Part shown: positions 3,127 to 7,843 of the stretch, piece by piece | Numbering within the stretch: the stretch's first letter is position 1 | How the letters are laid out: every line of letters starts with the position of its first letter | Assembly (NCBI GenBank): GCA_946626535.1 | Contig: CAMOUK010000047.1 | Span: 1-7,843 of the forward strand | Direction of reading: 5' to 3' | Origin: an uncultured Caryophanales bacterium | Lineage (GTDB): Bacteria; Bacillota_I; Bacilli_A; Acholeplasmatales; Anaeroplasmataceae | Length of the DNA: 7,843 nt | Translations under genes and position numbers: made by a program | Notes under the pieces: generated by a model | What the model was told of the DNA's origin: nothing | The model's database searches: none | Seen by the model: only the letters and a program-made list of their open reading frames with translations

Positions 3127-6100
3127 CTAATACGTCTTTATGAGTAAGCTTATCTGTTACAACACTATCAGCAAGCTTAGATTTTAATTCTTGTAGCTTA
3201 ACAACCTTTTCTTCTATTGTATCCTTACAGATTAGCTTAACTACATAAACATCTTTAGTTTGACCAATTCTATAGGCTCTATCTGTAGCTTGGTTTTGTA
3301 CACTAGAATTCCACCATGGATCTAGATGTATTACCATATCTGCGCCAACTAGATTTAAGCCCATTCCACCAGCCTTTAAAGATATTAAGAATACCTTAAT
3401 ATTCTCATTTGAATTAAATTCATCAACCATATCAATTCTATCCTTAGATTTAGTCTTACCATCTAGGACAAAATAGCTGATGTTTTCCTTTTCTAATTCT
3501 TTAGAAATAATTGGGAATACATTAGCAAATTGTGAGAATAATAATATTCTATGTCCAGCTCCAATTTGCGATTTTAATAAATCTAGTGTTACTGCAATCT
3601 TAGTATCTTCAAATCTTTCCTTAAAGATTAATTCTGGAGTGATACATATTTGTCTTAATCTAGTGATTAAGGATAATATGTTATCTCCACCAGCTTTTAG
3701 CTCTTCCTTTAGCTTTTCAACATAAACATCGTAAAGCTTCTTTTGTTCAGAGCCCATCTTACAGTAGATATAATCTTCTATCTTATCACCTAAATCTAAG
3801 ACATCCTTCTTATTTCTTCTTAAAATAAATGGCATAACTCTAGCTTTTAGCTTATCTAAGGCCTCATAATCATCATGCATGATTAAATCCTCATATCTAT
3901 TTCTAAATGTCTGATAATTAGATAAATAGCCAGGCATGATAAAATCAAATATATTCCATAAATCTGATAAGCCATTTTCAATTGGCGTACCAGTTAAGGC
4001 AAATAAGACCTCACCCTTAACGCTCTTTACAGCTTCACTTTTTAAAGTATACTGATTTTTTATAATTTGAGCTTCATCAGCTATAACAAATCTAAATTTA
4101 TTTTTATATAATTCAATATCTCTTCTTAAAGAATCATATGATGTAACATAAATAGTGTTGTTTTTAATTGAATTAATAATCTTTTCCCTTTCAGGGAATA
4201 GGCCATTAATTACAACACAGTCCTTATTTATGTTCCACTTATAGCATTCATTTTCCCAGTTATATACTAATGACATTGGACATACTATTAAGCTTGGTAG
4301 CGTAGATTCATCTGAATCTATCAAGCTTAATATTTGGATAGTTTTTCCAAGTCCCATGTCATCAGCAAGTATACCACCAAGGCTATAGTTAGTAAGTGTC
4401 TTTAGCCATCTAAAGCCTTCTAGCTGATATGTTCTTAAATTTGATGCGAACTTTTCATTTGGTAGTAAATTTGAATTCTTATAATTTTTAATGTCATCAA
4501 ATATTTTCTTTGCCTCTTCATCAAATATAACATTTTCTTCCTCATCTAATACCTTTAAGATATAAGATAATTGTTTATGAATTGGCTTACCTAAATCATC
4601 AATTGAAATATTGAAATCCTTTAAGAAATCATCAAGCTCTTTAGCATCCTTTTCATCAATTTCTAAAATTGAATCATCATTTAATTTAACAAATTTCTTC
4701 TTTTGATGATAAGCTATAAGCATAGCTTTAATGTCTTCTAATGATAATCTAGCATTTTCTAGCTTGAAATCCAAAATTCCTACATTATAAGAAATTTTAA
4801 TGCTTGTCTTTCCACTTTTCTTTGGCTTTAGCTTATTCATTGATTCATCAAAATAAACATCACCAAATGATTTTAAATTTGATAAATCACTAATTAGGAA
4901 TTTATATTGATCATCGATAGATGAAATAATATAATCATCCTTATCCTTTTTAAAGCCATAGCCTTCAGCAAAATATAAGTAATCATCTAATTGCTGCTTA
5001 AGATATGGAGAATCACTATCTCCATCTATTTCATATCTTAAGCTTATCTGATTCTCTTCATATGTTAAATATGTATTTATATTAATATTTGGAATAGGGA
5101 ATTTATCGTAGAAGTCTTCTTTTACGATAATACTATTTTTAATTAAAGGATATAATGTAGAAATAAATTCATTTCCTAAGCTTTCAATAGATAAGCTTCC
5201 ATCAACTAAAAATAAGGTATTTAATAGCTTATTTTCAATTGATGTTTTATATTTATAATAATAAATATGGCTATCATCAATAAAATAAGCATAGTTAACA
5301 CCTGTAAGTAAATTCTTACAGCCAGCAGCATCTACATATAACCGCTTTGAATCAAGTATTATATTGATATTTTTAATTTCAATTAGCTTTCTTTCTAAAG
5401 CCTTATCATCATATTTTGATTTAAAGAATATATTTTCATTTCTATACATTTCAAATATTCTAAGTACATGAGATTTTTTAATTTTTATATCCTTTAAATC
5501 TGTATCACTTTTAATATTTTCTAGATATGAATAAAAATCCTTACTGATTGAATCGAAGCATTCAAATGAATGAACAAAGGAAAGCTTTTTACCATATAAA
5601 GCTGCCTTTTGTTCATTTGTATTGTTGATAAAATCATTAACGTTTTTAACTACATAATATTTATCATAACCAATTTTAAGTGATAGCTCATAGCCATCTT
5701 CACTAGCTTCTATTACTGGAAGTATTCTTATTGTATTATAAAATAGATTATTCTTTTTTAAATCTTCATTTAGCTTCTTTATAGCAAGTGAATTCTTTCT
5801 AGTTTCAAAATAAGCTTGAACCTCATTCATTTGCTTCTTATATTTATCTATATCATATTTCTTTAATACGACAGCATAAAAGATGATTGTATGGATACAA
5901 ACATGATTTTTTGCAAATGCTAGACAGCCACAGCTTCCACCTATCATATTAAAGTTAGAATCTAATGTGATACTAATCTTTGTAGCTGCAAGGTGAGCCA
6001 AAAAGTTTGGTTTAGCATTAAAAAGATAAAAATCTCCTGCCTTAGTTTCAGTAAAGAAACTTATTTCTTCACTTTTATTGATCATATCTTCTAAAAGTGA

Positions 6101-6151
6101 TAATAGCTTGGGACTTTCGTTATCAATAATTAATTTACTTAATGATTCCAT
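3113..6151 (-). CDS. SWIM zinc-finger SNF2-family helicase/ATPase
   Basis: 1012 residues. A SWIM zinc finger (C74-G-C76 ... C85-x-H87) opens the protein. Residues about 120-560 are the poorly conserved region usual in bacterial SNF2 proteins. The two RecA-like domains follow: LRTYQLEGFRWL (Q motif, 572-583), DDMGLGKT (Walker A, 597-604), DEAQ (Walker B, 692-695), LTGTPIEN (motif III, 719-726), ILLFSQF (869-875), SLKAGGMGLNL (motif V, 924-934) and DRAYRIGQ (motif VI, 957-964). All catalytic motifs look intact. SNF2 enzymes are ATP-driven DNA translocases that remodel protein-DNA complexes, RNA polymerase included; the bacterial SWIM-SNF2 group has no settled role, so I assign none. AAAGGAGG (6159-6166) lies 7 bases before the ATG. 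It is transcribed alone, diverging from the DtxR-family gene. Confidence 0.95.
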   Translation of the reverse strand: MESLSKLIIDNESPKLLSLLEDMINKSEEISFFTETKAGDFYLFNAKPNFLAHLAATKISITLDSNFNMIGGSCGCLAFAKNHVCIHTIIFYAVVLKKYDIDKYKKQMNEVQAYFETRKNSLAIKKLNEDLKKNNLFYNTIRILPVIEASEDGYELSLKIGYDKYYVVKNVNDFINNTNEQKAALYGKKLSFVHSFECFDSISKDFYSYLENIKSDTDLKDIKIKKSHVLRIFEMYRNENIFFKSKYDDKALERKLIEIKNINIILDSKRLYVDAAGCKNLLTGVNYAYFIDDSHIYYYKYKTSIENKLLNTLFLVDGSLSIESLGNEFISTLYPLIKNSIIVKEDFYDKFPIPNININTYLTYEENQISLRYEIDGDSDSPYLKQQLDDYLYFAEGYGFKKDKDDYIISSIDDQYKFLISDLSNLKSFGDVYFDESMNKLKPKKSGKTSIKISYNVGILDFKLENARLSLEDIKAMLIAYHQKKKFVKLNDDSILEIDEKDAKELDDFLKDFNISIDDLGKPIHKQLSYILKVLDEEENVIFDEEAKKIFDDIKNYKNSNLLPNEKFASNLRTYQLEGFRWLKTLTNYSLGGILADDMGLGKTIQILSLIDSDESTLPSLIVCPMSLVYNWENECYKWNINKDCVVINGLFPEREKIINSIKNNTIYVTSYDSLRRDIELYKNKFRFVIADEAQIIKNQYTLKSEAVKSVKGEVLFALTGTPIENGLSDLWNIFDFIMPGYLSNYQTFRNRYEDLIMHDDYEALDKLKARVMPFILRRNKKDVLDLGDKIEDYIYCKMGSEQKKLYDVYVEKLKEELKAGGDNILSLITRLRQICITPELIFKERFEDTKIAVTLDLLKSQIGAGHRILLFSQFANVFPIISKELEKENISYFVLDGKTKSKDRIDMVDEFNSNENIKVFLISLKAGGMGLNLVGADMVIHLDPWWNSSVQNQATDRAYRIGQTKDVYVVKLICKDTIEEKVVKLQELKSKLADSVVTDKLTHKDVLELIS

Positions 6152-6188
6152 ATCTAATCCTCCTTTACAACTACTGCTGCAATATTAT

Positions 6189-6217
6189 ATTATAATATTA
6201 AATTGAAAAATAATCAA
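6189..6217 (-). promoter_or_regulatory. sigma-A promoter of the SNF2 gene
   Basis: On the minus strand, TTGATT (6212-6217), 17 bp, TATAAT (6189-6194). The -10 lies inside the inverted repeat AATATTA-tatta-TAATATT (6181-6199), a possible regulator site; the match may also be a by-product of AT richness. Confidence 0.72.
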
Positions 6218-6258
6218 TTTATGAGTCATGATTATCTTTAATTTTCGGTATTTTTTTG

Positions 6259-6269
6259 TATAATATAAT
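6259..6269 (+). promoter_or_regulatory. overlapping -10 hexamers before the DtxR-family gene
   Basis: Two TATAAT hexamers overlap by one base (6259-6264 and 6264-6269), the first preceded directly by TG. No convincing -35 is present at 16-18 bp. A GGAGG site (6276-6280) follows, so the leader would be short, under 20 nt. Confidence 0.4.
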
Positions 6270-6289
6270 ATAGATGGAGGTATCTAATC

Positions 6290-6655
6290 ATGTCTTTATT
6301 AGAATCTGGAGAAAACTATTTAGAAGCCATTTTAATGGTTAAAGAAAAAAAAGATAATGTTCACGCTATAGATATTGTTAATGAATTAAAATTTTCTAAG
6401 CCTTCTGTTTCTATAATGCTTAAAAAGCTAAAGGAAGAAAAATATATTAATATCGATTCAAAAGGTGATATTACACTTACAGAATCAGGCCTTGCTATAG
6501 CAACAAAAATTTATGAAAGGCACAAATTACTTACTTCACTATTAATTAAAATTGGTGTATCACCAGATGTTGCTGAAGATGATGCATGTAAGATTGAGCA
6601 TGACCTATCTAATGAAACCTTTGCTGCGATAAAAAATGTAGTTAATAAATTTTAA
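6290..6655 (+). CDS. short DtxR/MntR-family metal-dependent transcriptional repressor
   Basis: 121 residues, against about 140 for MntR and 226 for DtxR, so only the winged helix (about 5-70; AIDIVNELKFSKPSVSIMLK is the DNA-reading part) and the metal/dimer domain (72-121) are present; no SH3 domain. Metal ligands by alignment are N9, E12, H78 (YERHKLL), C100, E103 and H104 (DDACKIEHDLS). Cys before IEH is the DtxR (iron) pattern where MntR has Glu, and Asn stands where MntR has Asp8 and DtxR Met10. It should bind DNA when loaded with a divalent metal and control uptake genes, but its targets are not in view. GGAGG lies 9 bases before the ATG. It diverges from the SNF2 gene and converges on the HigA/ImmA gene. 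Confidence 0.88.
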   Translation: MSLLESGENYLEAILMVKEKKDNVHAIDIVNELKFSKPSVSIMLKKLKEEKYINIDSKGDITLTESGLAIATKIYERHKLLTSLLIKIGVSPDVAEDDACKIEHDLSNETFAAIKNVVNKF

Positions 6656-6658
6656 ATG

Positions 6659-6688
6659 AAAAAAAGAGATTTTGAAATCTCTTTTTTT
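6659..6688. terminator. two-way intrinsic terminator between converging genes
   Basis: AAAAAAAGAGATTT and AAATCTCTTTTTTT form a near-perfect palindrome (stem about 12-13 bp, small loop TTGA) ending in a T-run on both strands. It begins 4 bases after the DtxR-family stop and 9 bases beyond the stop of the HigA/ImmA gene, so it serves both. Confidence 0.92.
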
Positions 6689-6697
6689 GTTCTTACA

Positions 6698-7789
6698 TTA
6701 TTTCATCATATTAAAAGATGAAATTATATATTTTTGTTTCAACTTAGCAAATCTAACATCACCATACTTAATATGATTATCACGTTCTAATCTTCCAACT
6801 ACGATTCCAGGATTTCTATTTATTTCTTTAGCAAAACTCATTATAGATTTAGCCGTAATCACATAATTATCATTTAAAAATTTCAAATATTTCGAACTAG
6901 GAATTAATTGTTCTGCTGCATATTTGTTTGCTACATCTTCTTCATTCCCGCTTTCATTTTCAAAAGATATGCCATAATCACCATTCATTATATGACCTAC
7001 CTCGTGTAACAAAGTGAACCAAAATGAATCAGAAAAATGATTTCTATCATTAAGCATTAACATCATATGCTTATTGATGACTTTTGTTGCTCCATTAATT
7101 TTAGACCCTGGTAAATTAGGTAAAAGTATTAAATTAACTCCAGCTTCATAAAACTTTTGGATCATTTCCTCCATACAATTTGGAAAATCATTTGTTAACG
7201 TTAATATAAATTCTACTGCTTCATTAAATTTCTTTTTATCAAATTTAGGGGTTGCAGTTTCCTTTAAAGCAATATTAGTAGCTATTTGCACCATTATATT
7301 TGCCTTTACCATATTGCTTTCATTTTCTTCATTACTTTTTCTAAATCTCACATACATATCTTTATTTTTAAATACAGTTAACGAAGAAACGTTCAAAAAT
7401 TTCCTTAATTCAATTACTTGATTTTGTTTTTGTCGAGGATGTTCTGGCAAATCATAGTACTTTACAAAATAGTTGTAATCCAAATATTTTAAAACTTCTA
7501 ATTCAGATTTAACTTCTTCTTGATTTTTATATTCTTCTATTAGAGAATCATATTCACTTTGAATATTCAACCAATACTTCACACTTGTTCCTATCATTCG
7601 AGAAAGCTTTGAAGCTATATCAACAGATAATGATTGTTCGCCACGAATTAACAAACTTATATTTTTAGGAGTAGTGCCAAGCCTTTTTGCAAAATCTTCT
7701 TGTGTTAATCCTAATGTTTCTATATATTCTTCTATATAATATCCTGGATGAAAAGCAATTTTATTATCTAACATTTTATAATTACTCAT
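6698..7789 (-). CDS. higA: HigA-type XRE antitoxin fused to ImmA/IrrE metallopeptidase domain
   Basis: 363 residues. Residues about 12-80 are the HigA-like XRE domain (HPGYYIEEYIETLGLTQEDF, then KNISLLIRGEQSLSVDIASK and YWLNIQSEYD). After a linker with an acidic, lysine-rich helix, about 205-335 form the ImmA/IrrE (COG2856) domain: NDRNHFSDSFWFTLLHEVGH with the zinc HExxH at 262-266, and NEEDVANKYAAEQLIP with the expected third ligand at E283/E284. ImmA peptidases cleave repressors in mobile elements; HigA neutralises a RelE-fold toxin and represses its operon. In such fusions the peptidase may tune antitoxin release, but this is not established. AGGAGG (7803-7808) lies 12 bases before the ATG, a rather long gap. 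The upstream frame overlaps its start, as in higBA operons with toxin first. Confidence 0.88.
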   Translation of the reverse strand: MSNYKMLDNKIAFHPGYYIEEYIETLGLTQEDFAKRLGTTPKNISLLIRGEQSLSVDIASKLSRMIGTSVKYWLNIQSEYDSLIEEYKNQEEVKSELEVLKYLDYNYFVKYYDLPEHPRQKQNQVIELRKFLNVSSLTVFKNKDMYVRFRKSNEENESNMVKANIMVQIATNIALKETATPKFDKKKFNEAVEFILTLTNDFPNCMEEMIQKFYEAGVNLILLPNLPGSKINGATKVINKHMMLMLNDRNHFSDSFWFTLLHEVGHIMNGDYGISFENESGNEEDVANKYAAEQLIPSSKYLKFLNDNYVITAKSIMSFAKEINRNPGIVVGRLERDNHIKYGDVRFAKLKQKYIISSFNMMK

Positions 7790-7843
7790 AATGACTGCTT
7801 ACCTCCTTTACCTCAATTATTTTTACATTTTTTGCCATCTTAT
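7782..7843 (-). CDS. C-terminal end of an upstream gene, probably the toxin partner of the HigA/ImmA protein (truncated)
   Basis: A frame open from the window edge ends with TAA at 7782-7784, overlapping the first bases of the HigA/ImmA gene (stop and ATG share an 8-base stretch). The visible residues are KMAKNVKIIEVKEVSSHYE. The basic residues, a beta strand of the form VKIIEV and a terminal His-Tyr recall the last strand of RelE/HigB-type toxins, and overlap with a following HigA is the standard arrangement. An ATG at 7838 could instead start a tiny ORF, but no ribosome binding site can be seen for it. Too little is present for a firm family assignment. Confidence 0.42.
   Translation of the reverse strand, partial: KMAKNVKIIEVKEVSSHYE

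Noticed and set aside
3480..3725. Plus-strand frame inside the SNF2 gene
   Set aside because: Antisense to the conserved helicase C-terminal domain, no start signals.

Overview
The window is AT-rich DNA from a Gram-positive, low-GC bacterium, most likely a strictly anaerobic Bacillota (Clostridia, Erysipelotrichia or a related gut lineage). This rests on strong AGGAGG ribosome binding sites, sigma-A promoters close to TTGACA-17-TATAAT, A/T-ending codons, a reverse-type rubrerythrin behind a Fur/PerR-type regulator, and short hairpin/U-tract terminators. I cannot name the species.

Left part (1-1910) is accessory in character. It holds, on the minus strand, the truncated start of a DUF3990 protein (predicted ADP-ribosyltransferase-like toxin family), an upstream region with two candidate promoters and three 32-33 bp spaced direct repeats, a possible remnant of a 23S rRNA methyltransferase C-terminus, and a fused XRE-repressor/hexapeptide acetyltransferase of the CatB/Vat family. 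Diverging from it at about 1610 is the most interesting object in the window: a compact unit at 1610-1931 that looks like an undescribed type I toxin-antitoxin module. A plus-strand RNA of about 230 nt carries a 12-codon leader ORF whose stop overlaps the ribosome binding site of a 23-codon, almost purely hydrophobic peptide. It converges on a minus-strand RNA of about 65 nt through a shared two-way terminator flanked by 14 bp direct repeats. The plan resembles the par/Fst locus of pAD1, but I see no Fst sequence similarity.

Central part (1963-3110) is housekeeping: tRNA-Thr(CGT) with an encoded CCA, then (all minus strand) a Fur/PerR-type regulator and a reverse rubrerythrin in one operon. 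Its promoter has a perfect palindrome at the start of transcription, and peroxide defence controlled by a metal-dependent repressor is the obvious reading. The end of the upstream SNF2 gene supplies a terminator whose hairpin overlaps that promoter.

Right part (3113-7843) holds a 1012-residue SWIM/SNF2 helicase (minus), a divergent short DtxR-family metal-dependent regulator (plus), a two-way terminator, and a HigA-type antitoxin fused to an ImmA/IrrE HExxH peptidase domain (minus). It is preceded by the last codons of an overlapping upstream gene, probably its toxin partner, cut by the window edge. The window thus carries up to three defence or toxin-like units (DUF3990, the small hydrophobic peptide module, HigA/ImmA) around conserved redox and metal regulators.
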